Source: Misgurnus anguillicaudatus
Taxonomy: Eukaryota; Chordata; Actinopteri; Cypriniformes; Cobitidae
Assembly: GCF_027580225.2 (NCBI RefSeq)
Contig: NC_073354.2
Location: forward strand, 33,520,501-33,584,500
Direction: 5' to 3'
DNA length: 64,000 nucleotides
Shown: positions 54,701 to 64,000 of the stretch, one piece after another
How positions within the stretch are numbered: position 1 is the stretch's first letter
Layout: the number at the start of each line of letters is the position of its first letter
Program-made: the position numbers and the translations under genes
Notes under the pieces: generated by a model
The model's input: the letters and a program-made list of their open reading frames with translations, nothing else
Databases searched by the model: none
Told to the model about the DNA's origin: nothing

Positions 54701-55854
54701 AACGGGCCTATTTTATAAGCTTCCTGCAGTTATCAAGTAGTTTTACCAACACACTTGGAGGAATAATAAGAAAAACTAATTATGATACTTTTTTGCTTTA
54801 GCAGAACATGTTGGAGGCACTAATTCAACTCATTATGTTCGAGTTAGATTTTCTTTGTGGAAGTGCTTTCTAATAAGTCTTTTAGTCATTAGAATCAACG
54901 CAAGAAAATTGTTTTTACAGGAAAATACATTCCCTTGATACGCTTTTAGGACCAGCGAAGACACTGTCTCCATTAGATTGCATTATGAGGAAAAGAAAAT
55001 TACAGTCCAAATGAAATGAAGCAAACTCGTTGCACTTTTGCAGATGGTGGACAATCTGTCTTGGGTGAGGAGCGCGCGTCCAATTATTCCAAGTTTCGAG
55101 ATCAGCAGAATTTGCGCTCGTGTTGATCGAGTCTTGGTGGTTTGACCAAACGTGGTTGGGAACAGTTGTAGCTGTCCTGTCCGTTTAGAGGCCAAAACGT
55201 AGATGTCAAAAGACGTCACAACGGGAAAAGGAAGTTTGCTTAGCTGGTCCTTTGGAGCCAGGTGCAAAAGTTGGCCAGACTCTCTTTCTCTCTCTCTCTC
55301 GTAGGCAAGCGTTTTAAGTCACTTTTCATCACCTAACATCTTTATCAAACCCATGGGTCTAGTTTGTGTTTTCTTATTCTCCTCTGTCTTGGGGGTCCGG
55401 CACTGAAAACTACAGCAGGTGATGGTATGAGCTCCCTCGTGTCTTTGCACATGATTAATGTATTTGAATGCTCACGTTAAACATGCGCTGCTAAGGAACT
55501 TTTTAATTACAAGTAGTCGGGTTGTAAAATGTCTTTGCAGACTGTGCTTTTTCGTCTCGCAAGTTGAATTTTCCACTTGTTTTTTTCTTTCTTACGGTAC
55601 ATTTGCCTGTAAAGTTAAATCGTTTTACTGAGTGGAAAGGATGGCGTAGGGATTTATTTGACTTGCTAGAGATTGTGCTCCAGGAGGACTGCTTGGAGGA
55701 GCTGTATTTTACTGTATCTCTTCGAATTAATAATACTTGGAGACTTGGAGAGCGTAATTCCCTTATTTGTCGGGCACAGATTTTTTTGTGATACTGCAGT
55801 CACTCGGGAAAACTTTAAGCAATCAAAGAACGAAAGAAATCGAAGGAGCATGCC
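54701..55854. other. Repeat-poor stretch, no supported gene
   Basis: A short CT tract lies at 55282-55299. Frames 54983-55267 (minus) and 55564-55791 (plus) have no domain. Nothing else recognised. Confidence 0.4.
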
Positions 55855-55985
55855 ACCGAAAGCAGGGTTGCATTTGGCAGACACTTTTATCCAAAGCGAC
55901 TTGCATTCAAGCTAAACATTTTATCAGTATGTGTGTGTGTACCCGATTGAACCTGTGACGTTTTGTACTGTTAATGCATTGCTTT
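55855..55985 (+). repeat. CCAAAGCGACTTACA interspersed repeat
   Basis: GCATTTGGCAGACACTTTTA, TCCAAAGCGACTTGCATTC, TATCAGTATGTGTGTGTG and GAACCTGTGACGTTTTGTAC follow the order of the family at 7735-8345 without the insertion. The TGAACCTGTGAC part corresponds to the B-box-like segment there, here decayed. Confidence 0.65.
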
Positions 55986-56717
55986 AGAAATATTAGCTTA
56001 ATGCACACGCCCGTACTTCATTAGCATTATGATTTTTATTAGCTCAAAATGTCACAAGCATCTACACCGAGCACGTTTGTTATTTGTTTGGGTGTTTGTG
56101 AGAGTTTTAAAGCCGAACCCTGCGGCAGTCAGGGTGGTCGTCTAGACTGCCAAAGATGCCCCTGAATATTTGGATTGGGAGATTTATTTATTTGTATTCA
56201 GGATGAATATGCAACATGGAAAGTGCGATCCTCTTCAGTACATCCTGCTTACAGCAGGTCATTTATCCCTTCAGACTGTGGTTGGTCTGCGCAGACACTG
56301 GCATACACAGTGACCGAGTTACGTTGACACACCCCACCCACTTTCAGTTTAGTGGGCAAACATTTATTCGACTTTCCGACTGTATAATCAGTCTTTTTGG
56401 AGTGCAGCACAAAAATATGTTGAAGATATCAACAGTGCAGGCCTAATAAATATGCGTATTACCTTAACATAAAAAAGTAATAGCAATATGCTGATGTCAG
56501 TTGGCTTACAGTAGCCCTAAAATTATTTGGACAATAAGCTTTGTGAAAATTTAAATAACCAGATAATTAATATTATAATAATATTATACAAAATAAATAC
56601 ATGTTTGGACAATTTTTGGAATAATATGCAAATTTGATAAACGTTAGGTTAAGTTAGGACACCTGCGTGAACTTGAGTGCTGACTTCTTACTGTAAATTA
56701 ACTGTTGGTTAAACCAA
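55986..56717. other. Gene-free stretch
   Basis: The frame 56216-56446 has no domain. AT-rich after about 56450. Confidence 0.4.
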
Positions 56718-56930
56718 CACTGTAAAAAATTTGCTGTAATTATGCAGCTGGTTGCCAGTAACTTACTGTAGAAGATAAAGATTAAAAATGTTTCATGTTT
56801 ATTTAACTTTGAACAAACTGTTGCTAGTAAATAACATAAATGTAAAATCTACAGTAAGTTACTGGCAGCTAGTTGTAATACTGTAATACTGTAATTTCTA
56901 CAGAAATGTTTTACAGTGAACACTATGTCA
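56718..56930. mobile_element. ACTGTAAA-type palindromic element, single copy
   Basis: ACACTGTAAAAAATTTGCTG on the left and CTACAGAAATGTTTTACAGTG on the right are inverted. Within, GTTGCCAGTAACTTACTGTAG pairs with CTACAGTAAGTTACTGGCAG. It is the compact form of the array at 1251-2870. Confidence 0.75.
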
Positions 56931-56984
56931 TAGCAATTTGAACTTATTTTACGATGTGGGTGAATCCTATTATTGCACAATTAA

Positions 56985-58930
56985 CTTCATACTAATTCAT
57001 ATGAATTAGCCAACTCGTAAAATATGTATGAATTCTCGTGAGATCAGGCTGGTTAAACGTAATTTTAAAAAATCCCTTCGAAAAAATCCCTTAGAAATGT
57101 TCAAAGAACGAAAAACAGAGTAAAAGACTAGACCTGATCTCACAGGAATTTGTATGTATTTCATGAGTTGGCTAATTTAAATTTGTACCAAGTAAATTGT
57201 ACAAATTATTAGACGTATTATTATTATTATTATTATTATTAAAAACACAAAAAAAAACAATAATGAAACCCCGCCCCTAACCCCAAAGTCACAGGTGGGA
57301 AAGCAAATCATACTAAAAAGTGTATGAATGTATGAACGAGTTATTGTGAATGCATACAAAGTGAATTATACAAATGATTAGACTTATTATTCTATAATCC
57401 ACAATTATAAAAAATAATGAAGCCTTACCCCATATTTCAAAGACGCAGGGGCGAAAGCAAATCATACCAAAATGTGCGAATGTGGTTGTGCAAATTATTG
57501 GGAATTTGTACAAAGTAAATCATGCAAATTATTAGACATATTTTACATAAACGCAGGATTATTTAAAACAATTATGAAACTTTGCCCCTAATCTCAAAGT
57601 CACAGGGGTGAAAGCAAATCGTACTAAAACGTTTGAATATTGTTGTACAAACTATTGCGAATGCATACAAAGTAGTTCGTACAAATGATTAGACTTATTA
57701 TTCTTAAACGTCATTCTTAAAAGAGTATAAAAAAAATGAAACCTCACCCCATATCTCAAAGTCACAGGGGCGAAAGCAAATCGTACTAAAACGTGCGAAT
57801 GTGGTTGTACAAATCATTGGTAATTCGTACAATTGAATTGTAAAAATAATTTTACATATCTTTCTTAGATGCACCATTATTAAAACAAATTATGAAACTT
57901 TGCCCCTAATCTCAAAGTTACAGGGGCGAAAGCAAATCGTACTAAAATGTGCAAATGTAACTGTACGAATTACGAATTATTGCGAATGTGTACAAAGTAA
58001 ATTAAACAAATTATTAGACTTATTACTCTTAAATGCAAGATTATAAAAAATAGTGAAAATGCGCCTAATTGCAAAGTCACAGGGTTTAAAGCAAATCGTA
58101 CTAAAACATTCAAATATGGTTGTACGAATTATTGCAAATTCGTACAAAGTGAACTGTACAATTTATTAGACGTTTTATTCTTAAATGCATGATTATAAAA
58201 AAAATAGTGAAACCCCGCCTCTAATCACAGAGTTACAGGGACAAAAGCAAATCATACTAAAACGTGCGAATGTGGTTGTGCTAATTATTGGCAATTCGCA
58301 CAAAGTGAATCTTACAAATTATTAGACGTATTATTATAAAATGCACGATTATTGAAAAACAATAATGAAACTCCGTCCCTATTCTCAGAGTCACGTTCAA
58401 ATGTGGTTGTACGATTTACTGCAAATTCGTACAAAGTGAACTGTACAAATTATTAGACGTTTTATTCTTAAATGCATGATTATAAAAAAACATAGTGAAA
58501 CCCCGCCTCTTATCGCAAAGTCACAGGGGTGAAAGCAAATCGTACTAAAACGTTCAAATGTGGTTGTACGATTTATTGCAAATTCGTACAAAGTGAACTG
58601 TACAAATTATTAGACGTTTTATTCTTAAATGCATGATTATAAAAAAACATAGTGAAACCCCGCCTCTTATCACAAAGTCACAGGGGCGAAAGCAAATCAT
58701 ACTAAAATGTGCGAATGTGGTTGTGCTAATTATTGCGAATTCGTACAAAGTGAATCTTACAAATTATTAGACTTATTATTATAAAATGCACGATTATTGA
58801 AAAACAATAATGAAACTCCGTCCCTATTCTCAGAGTCACAGGAGTGAAAGCAAATCATACTAAAACGTGCAAATGTGGTTGTACTGATTATTTTGAATTA
58901 GCCACCTTATAAAAAAACATACGAGATTGT
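56985..58930. repeat. About 155-bp tandem array expanded inside a DNA element
   Basis: Units contain GTACAAA, ATTATTAGACTTATTATTCT, AAATGCACGATTATAAAAAA, GAAACCCCGCCCCTAAT, CAAAGTCACAGGGGCGAAAG and CAAATCGTACTAAAACGTGC. The CCGCC-like segment starts at about 57268, 57418, 57570, 57738, 57893, 58048, 58209, 58370, 58498, 58655 and 58812, so about 11 units with a period near 155 bp; one is shortened to about 127 bp. The outer pieces, CCTGATCTCACAGGAATTTG / GAGTTGGCTAATTT on the left and GAATTAGCCACCTTATAAAA / ACATACGAGATTGTG on the right, are the ends of a common fish element. Several minus frames of about 60-66 codons repeat the same peptide and are array products. Confidence 0.9.
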
Positions 58931-59778
58931 GTTGGAAGGTCCAGCATCATTTGGTTGCAGATGCAATTTGGTTTTGTGTTTATAAACCAATGCAATTCAA
59001 TTTATGTTTTTAATTAAGCAAAAGAATACCGAGATATTACTATAGTAATAGCATCCAGGAAATTTACACCCTGTTTGGTCTGTTCTTACTGCTTTATTTA
59101 TTTATTTTGTATAAAGTATGAGAGTTGTCTATTCGCAGTGTGTGGAAGTCATTTTTGTAAAAACTTTTAAAACAATATATCCTAAAATTCATCTACTATA
59201 ATTGTGTATTTACTGATAAGAGTCGTTATCCGTTTCTAAATCGTTTGACCTGTTTTCGTTTTATTACCTGCTACTGCACGCTCGCTGAATAGAGATTTGA
59301 CCTGCTGTCAGATCTCAAAAAATCTCTCCACACACGCTTTGTGTTCAGTCTGCCTTGGCTACAACAGCAGTCATCTGGTACATATTACCTTGCACACATG
59401 CTCTAGACAGCACCGGTTGACATTCAGGGTTAAACAAATCCAGCCAGCGTACAGACCATAGATCAGCCCGACACCAGTGCGCTCACACTGGCTACTGTAT
59501 ACATCCTCTCTGCCTGTTTTGCTATGACTGCAATGGACCGAATAGCTTTTCTTGAAACAGATTTCGTTTAGTTAGTTACATTTCCTACCAGCATATTCTT
59601 CCAAAGGAACATACAGTACAGTATGTTATTTACAGGAGCGCTTCGGCTGAGGTGCCCTGAGGTTACGGGTTGAAATCAATAAACAGTTGCGTCACTTTTG
59701 GGTTTGCCATTTTAATGCATAAACTTAAAGTTATTAAATGCACTGAAATTGCTTTTTAGGTTAAAGTTATTGACATTC
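58931..59778. other. Gene-free stretch
   Basis: No open frame over 60 codons and no recognised repeat. Confidence 0.45.
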
Positions 59779-59782
59779 TTAA

Positions 59783-60694
59783 AGGAATATTCCATTTTCT
59801 TAAAAGAAAAATCCAGATAATTTACTCACCACCATGTCATTCAAAATGTTGATGTCTTTCTTTGTTCAGTCGAGAAAAAATTATGTTATTTGAGGAAAAC
59901 ATTGCAGGATTTTTCTAATTTTAATGGACTTTAATAGAGCCCAACATTAAATACTTAACTCAACACTTAACAGTTTTTTTCAACGAAGTTTCAAAGGTCT
60001 ATAAACGATCCCAAACGAGGCATAGGGGTCTTATCTAGCAAAACGATTGTCATTTTTGACAAGAAAAATAAAAAATATGCTCTTTTAAACCACAACTTTT
60101 CGTCTAGGTCCGGTCCTGCGCGACCTAACGTAAATGCGTAGTGACATAGGGAGGTCACGTGTTACATATAAAACGCAAATTTGCGGACCCTTGTAAACAA
60201 TAAACTGACACAAAGACATTAATAAGTATCAGTTGACATACAACAACGTAGGAACGGTCCTCTTTCAACACATTGTAAACATTGGGGCGGAGTCTCGTGT
60301 TCGTCCTCTGTGACCTCTTGATGTCATGACGTATTTCGTGGGGTCACGCTGACGCATCACGACCGGATTTAGATGAGAAGTTGTGGCTTGGAGGTGTCTG
60401 TTTTTTTGTTTTTCTTGTCAGGGGTGACGGTCGTTTCGCTAGATGGGACCCTTGTGCCTCGTTTGGGATTGTTTATGGTCATTTGAAACTCCGTTGAATA
60501 TAGTTGTTGGGTGTTGAGTTGAGTGTTGAATGTTGGGCTCTGTTGAAGTCCATTAAAATAATAAAAATCCTGCAATGTTTTCCTCAAAAAACATAATTTC
60601 TTCTCGACTGAACAAAGAAAGACATCAACATTTTGGATGACATGGTGGTGAGTAAATTATCTGGATTTTTCTTTTAAGAAAATGGAATATTCCT
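59783..60694. mobile_element. TTAA-flanked palindrome (AGGAATATTCCATT type), copy 2
   Basis: TTAA lies at 59779-59782 and 60695-60698. AGGAATATTCCATTTTCTTA pairs with TAAGAAAATGGAATATTCCT. The arms are collinear with 47430-50420 (minus its insertion). The central THAP-like start is reversed here and has lost its ATG (GGACCC replaces the ATGGTCC complement at about 60184). G-for-A changes cluster at 60375-60545, which suggests a patch of divergence. The minus frame 60369-60587 is palindrome-derived. Confidence 0.85.
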
Positions 60695-60698
60695 TTAA

Positions 60699-61620
60699 TT
60701 TTATGCAAAGTATAAACTTTTTCTTGCCTTTCCTTGATTTGCATAAATTCTTTCGTAAAATATTTTGTGAAAGTGCTATAGAGTCATTATTTAAATATAA
60801 ATAATAAAATCTGCAGTTGCGATTCAATGCAATTCAAGTGTCCTGTTGGAGTACAAAGTGATGTCAGTATTTCTCTTGGGACTTCTACCTTGGTGGATCT
60901 TTACATTTAGTTTTAGTCCTTATAAACATTAATGCAATGGCAGAAAAATGGCCAGGAGATATCTGATGTTCACGCACATGTGATCTCTTATATGGTGATT
61001 TATCAGCCGATGAAATGGGTCTTAAACAAGTAACATCCAGCTCTGAACTCGCATGTGAACGCAGGACCACGCGCACGTGCGGACACATCTTGTCCGAGTC
61101 GAGCGAGAAAACTTGAGATCCTTTTTGTATTTCCCCTTTGCCTGATTTCTCACTTCATCACATGGCAATTGGAACTGACAGCATAATTATCAGATCATCC
61201 AAAATTGAAAAGTGGGTGGGTGAAAAGGAATAAATAAAAGGGGAGGAAGGAGGGGAAAAAAGGCATCATCTTTGGAGGGTTGGCAATGGTTCAGTCATGT
61301 TGTCAGCGAGACACGTATGGTTACGGGGAGGCAGCAGTTTGGAGATTGCGTTGCGGGTGTTCCCTTGATGTACCCTGACAGGAACCAGATTCAGAGCTGA
61401 GCGCCGGCGTCTGAGCTCTGCGCTTTTTATTTGTCTGGCTCCTTCGGGTTTTTCCTGGCCCTGTAGGCCCCGTTTTGAGATCCTGAGGCCACTTATGCAG
61501 TTTGCAAGCTTTAGTGGGAATAACAAATACGGGCAGAGAATCATCTAAACCTCCTGTAGCAGTAGAGAAAGCGGCACAATCACGCCATTGTTCACAATGT
61601 CAGGTCAGAAAATGTGAGGA
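60699..61620. other. Candidate conserved non-coding segment
   Basis: Repeat-free, even composition, with no supported exon; minus frames 60885-61088 and 61266-61544 (67 and 92 codons) lack motifs. It ends with CATTGTTCACAATG (61586-61599), two SOX-like cores in inverted order, and holds GATAATTATGC-like and TATAAACATTAATGCAATG sequences. Regulatory DNA is an inference. Confidence 0.3.
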
Positions 61621-62099
61621 GGTCAACTTTTGCAGCTTTATTGTGTTGTATTTGTGGTCTGTTTGTTAGGTTGTTGGACTAAACTAATTTTGTGTGTTGC
61701 TGTACCTGTGGCTTGTATTTCATAAGCAGTAATCGTATAGTTAATAGAAAATGTTAATCATGCCATTATACGATACAATTGTTGCAAGGTTTAAAATGAC
61801 TTGAGTGTGCATGCTACTAAAATAATTCATTCAATGTAATTTTTGTAGAGAAATAAGATGGACAGTCGTTTCTCATATTAAAAAGGCCATGTTATCAAGT
61901 AAGTCAATATGTGACGAGTTGGGAGTGAGAACATGTTGACGCTATTTCAACAAAATATTATTTTGTGAAATTATCGGGTTACACACACTTTGATATGTCC
62001 ACTTGTCCACGTTACATAACTATAAGTAACTTTGTCAACTAACTCTCATTAATTTTCGACTATATGCCAATTAGCTCTTATTAGAGTATTAATAGATTG
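61621..62099. other. Gene-free stretch
   Basis: AT-rich, nothing recognised. Confidence 0.45.
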
Positions 62100-62102
62100 T
62101 TA

Positions 62103-62360
62103 TGGTGTGTTCAGACCAAATGCAAAGCATCATGGTCCTCGCTTTAGATTACTCGCGTGATTTTGTGTCATGGAAATTTTCCGCTTGAGTTGAACATTTT
62201 TAAATTGCACGAGGACCCGTTTGAACGCGTGATTTCGGGGCAATTGCATCGGCCAATTCGCGTCATTCGCATCACCCTGCGCGAGTTTGTGGCTGTTCGC
62301 GTCTTTGTAGGTAATATACTCACGCAAATCGTTGAATTTGCGTTTGGTGTGTACGCCCCA
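62103..62360. mobile_element. PIF/Harbinger-like element with TTA duplication
   Basis: TGGTGTGTTCAGACCAAATG and GCGTTTGGTGTGTACGCCCCA are imperfect inverted ends with TTA on both sides (62100-62102, 62361-62363). Internal GCGTGATTTCGGGGCAATTG and AATTCGCGTCATTCGC are CG-rich. The overlapping frames 62157-62396, 62130-62327 and 62168-62404 reflect CG-rich composition. Confidence 0.7.
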
Positions 62361-62482
62361 TTAGGGGTTGGGAAGTGGTTCGGGTTAGTTGAATAAGTTG
62401 ACATTTAGTTGGAAAGGTATATATAGATGGTTTCATCGGATGCATGTGCACTGTCGCAGTTACGCGTCTGGGTGGAACTTAA

Positions 62483-63368
62483 AGGATTAGTCAATTTTCT
62501 TAAAAAAATGCAGACAATTTACTTGCCACCATGTCATCCAAAATGTTGATGTCTTTCTTTGTTCAGTAAAGAATAAATTATGTTTTTTGAGGAAAACATT
62601 TCAGGATTTTTCTAATTTTAATGGACTTTAATGGACCCCAACACGTAACAGTTTTAATGTAGTTTAAAATTGCAGTTTCAAAGGACTCTAAACGATCCCA
62701 AACGAGGCATAAGGGTCTTATCTAGCGAAAAGATTGTCATTTTTGGCAAGAAAATAAAAAAATATTCACTTTTAAACCACAACTTCTCATCTTCCTCCGG
62801 TCGAGTGACGCACCAACGCGACCTCACGTAATACATCATCACATCAAGCGGTCACGGATGACGTATGCAAACTACGCCCCAGTGTTTACAAGTGTGGAGA
62901 AAGAGGAGCGTTTCGACATTGTTGTATGTCGAATAATACTAATTAATGTCTTTGTGTCAGTTTATTGTTTAAAATGGTCCGCAAATGTGTGTTTCATATA
63001 TGTAACACGTGACCTTTCCACGTCATTACGCAATTACGTGAGGTTGCACTGGCGCGTCACACAGCCGGAGGAAGACGATAAGTTGTGGTTTAAAAGTGCA
63101 TATTTTTATTTTTATTGCCAAAAATGACAATCGTTTTGCTAGATAAGACCCTTATGCCTCGTTTAAGATCATTTAGAGTCCTTTGAAACTGTAATTTTAA
63201 ACTCCATTAAAACTGTTAAGTGTTGGGGTCCATTAAAATGAGAAAAATCCTGGAATGTTTTCATCAAAAAACATAATTTCTTCTCGACTGAACAAAGAAA
63301 GACATCAACATTTTGGATGACATGGTGGTGAGTCAATTATCTGGATTTTTTTTAAATGGACTAATTCT
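62483..63368. mobile_element. TTAA-flanked palindrome (AGGATTAGTC type), copy 3
   Basis: TTAA lies at 62479-62482 and 63369-63372. The arms are collinear with 47430-50420 and 59783-60694; AGGATTAGTCAATTTTCTTA pairs with TTTAAATGGACTAATTCT. The central THAP-like start is at ATG 62974. The plus frame 62858-63127 runs across arm and centre and is not taken as a gene. Confidence 0.85.
62974..63012 (+). other. THAP-like start codon segment in the palindrome centre
   Basis: Reads MVRKCVFHICNT then TGA; the sister copy at 50009-50047 reads MVRKCAFYICNT then TGA. The pattern Met-Val-Arg-Lys-Cys-x4-Cys is how many THAP zinc-finger proteins begin. Both copies stop at the same point, where the palindrome arm resumes, so only the first zinc ligands remain. 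It is too short to prove homology. Confidence 0.35.
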
Positions 63369-63372
63369 TTAA

Positions 63373-63655
63373 CTTCCGGTCTCTGTTTGTTTAATGGTCT
63401 GACTCATGGGTAAACTGAACTCTGGAACAAAAAACATCATCGAAAATAACAAATGTTTGGTTTCCTAAAGACGAGGGGAGATCATGGATCACCGCTATAT
63501 GAAGAAAGGTTTGGCAGCCGATCTGTAGGTAAGATTGTATACATTATATAGTACACATTTTACCAACATGATCTCAAAAAAAGTTGTGTTATAGTTACGA
63601 AAATTTGTATTAATTTATTCCTGTCCATGGCACGAAATTCACCTTTTTTCGTGTC
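63373..63655. other. Gene-free stretch with an element edge
   Basis: TTATTCCTGTCCATGGCACG and AAATTCACCTTTTTTCGTG (63615-63655) resemble the end of a fish element with TTTCGTG arms. The rest is unassigned. Confidence 0.4.
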
Positions 63656-64000
63656 AGCCGTTAGCCTAGAAATCTAGACGCACCCTAGCGGCCGCAAAAT
63701 ATATTTGCTGCCAGGGTTTAGTCTAGGCACTCACAATACACTTAACAGCTCCAAAAACCAAAATTTGGTCAGGCCAATCACATCGTGTGTAGCGTCTGTG
63801 GGGCGGGCTTAACATGATGACGACAGAGCTGCCTGCGACGGTTCCTACTTGAAAACAAAGAATGGCTGCTGCTGCTGGCGAACGGCTTTCTTTTGAAGCG
63901 GCTTTGGCCGCGACTCTGGAGGACTTAGTCTTATGTTTTTCTTTGAGAGAAGAGCAAATAACCCTACTGAAGTCATTTTTAAGCAAGAAAGATGTGTTTG
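63656..64000 (+). mobile_element. Left end of a transposon carrying a helicase-like gene (runs off the window)
   Basis: GTTAGCCTAGAAATCTAGAC, GCACCCTAGCGGCCGCAAAA and TTTGCTGCCAGGGTTTAGTC / TAGGC form an inverted, hairpin-prone end (63660-63727). It is followed by a GC-rich leader with AGGCCAATCACATCG and TGTGGGGCGGGCTTAACATG, and then the reading frame at 63862. The layout of end, promoter-like GC-rich leader and ATG fits a large autonomous or gene-capturing element. The other end lies outside the window. Confidence 0.45.
63862..64000 (+). CDS. N-terminus of a RecQ-helicase-like protein, partial
   Basis: 46 codons are visible before the window ends. After a poly-Ala start the peptide includes FEAALAATLEDL and then LREEQITLLKSFLSKKDVF. 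This spacing (L.EEQ...L..FL..KDVF) corresponds to the Q-motif and the approach to Walker A in RecQ-type DEAH helicases, where the next residues are normally a PTGxGKS loop. I recall similar short helicase exons in multi-copy fish transposons. Function, if any, would be ATP-driven DNA unwinding. The frame is open to the edge with no break seen. Family assignment is by pattern only. Confidence 0.5.
   Translation, partial: MAAAAGERLSFEAALAATLEDLVLCFSLREEQITLLKSFLSKKDVF

Overview
This window reads as vertebrate nuclear DNA, most likely from a cypriniform (carp, minnow or loach type) fish. It is AT-rich, has (CA)n, (TA)n, (CT)n and (AAAAT)n microsatellites, and is packed with short palindromic DNA transposons and a tRNA-derived SINE of kinds typical of such genomes. 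The species cannot be fixed from sequence alone. I see no complete host protein-coding gene, no genuine tRNA or rRNA gene and no CRISPR array. The stretch is best read as intergenic or intronic, with at most two weak candidate host exons on the minus strand (about 4.97-5.42 kb and 10.6 kb).

Most of what can be supported is mobile DNA. The commonest class is palindromic, non-coding elements flanked by TTAA. About eleven families occur, several with two or three copies (6.4, 8.4 and 34.8 kb; 47.4, 59.8 and 62.5 kb). Others are hAT-like elements with 8-bp target duplications (22.1-23.3 and 38.8-40.6 kb), PIF/Harbinger-like elements with 3-bp TTA/TAA duplications (39.2, 44.3 and 62.1 kb), one broken Tc1-like transposon whose transposase remnant has a DD37E-type spacing (42.9-45.0 kb), a solo LTR with a 5-bp duplication (41.85-42.30 kb), an L1-like retrotransposon tail with a 16-bp duplication (14.5-14.8 kb) and a SINE (16.2 kb).

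Elements are nested up to four deep. At 38.7-41.3 kb a PIF-like element sits in a hAT-like element, in a TTAA palindrome, in an older repeat. At 42.5-45.25 kb a PIF-like element sits in a Tc1 element inside a TTAA palindrome. Two arrays have grown by tandem duplication: a 102-bp minisatellite (18.2-19.4 kb) and a roughly 155-bp array born inside a DNA element (57.1-58.9 kb).

Three places show transposon-borne protein fragments: a first exon resembling fish SWIM/YqaJ-type proteins with a splice donor (35.4-35.7 kb, inside a 3.7-kb TTAA element), a THAP-like start in the centre of a TTAA family (50.0 and 63.0 kb), and the first 46 codons of a RecQ-helicase-like protein running off the right edge (63.86 kb). 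Repeat-poor stretches at 23.9-25.9, 28.2-30.5, 45.3-46.8, 53.6-56.7 and 60.7-61.6 kb are where conserved non-coding regulatory DNA would most plausibly lie.
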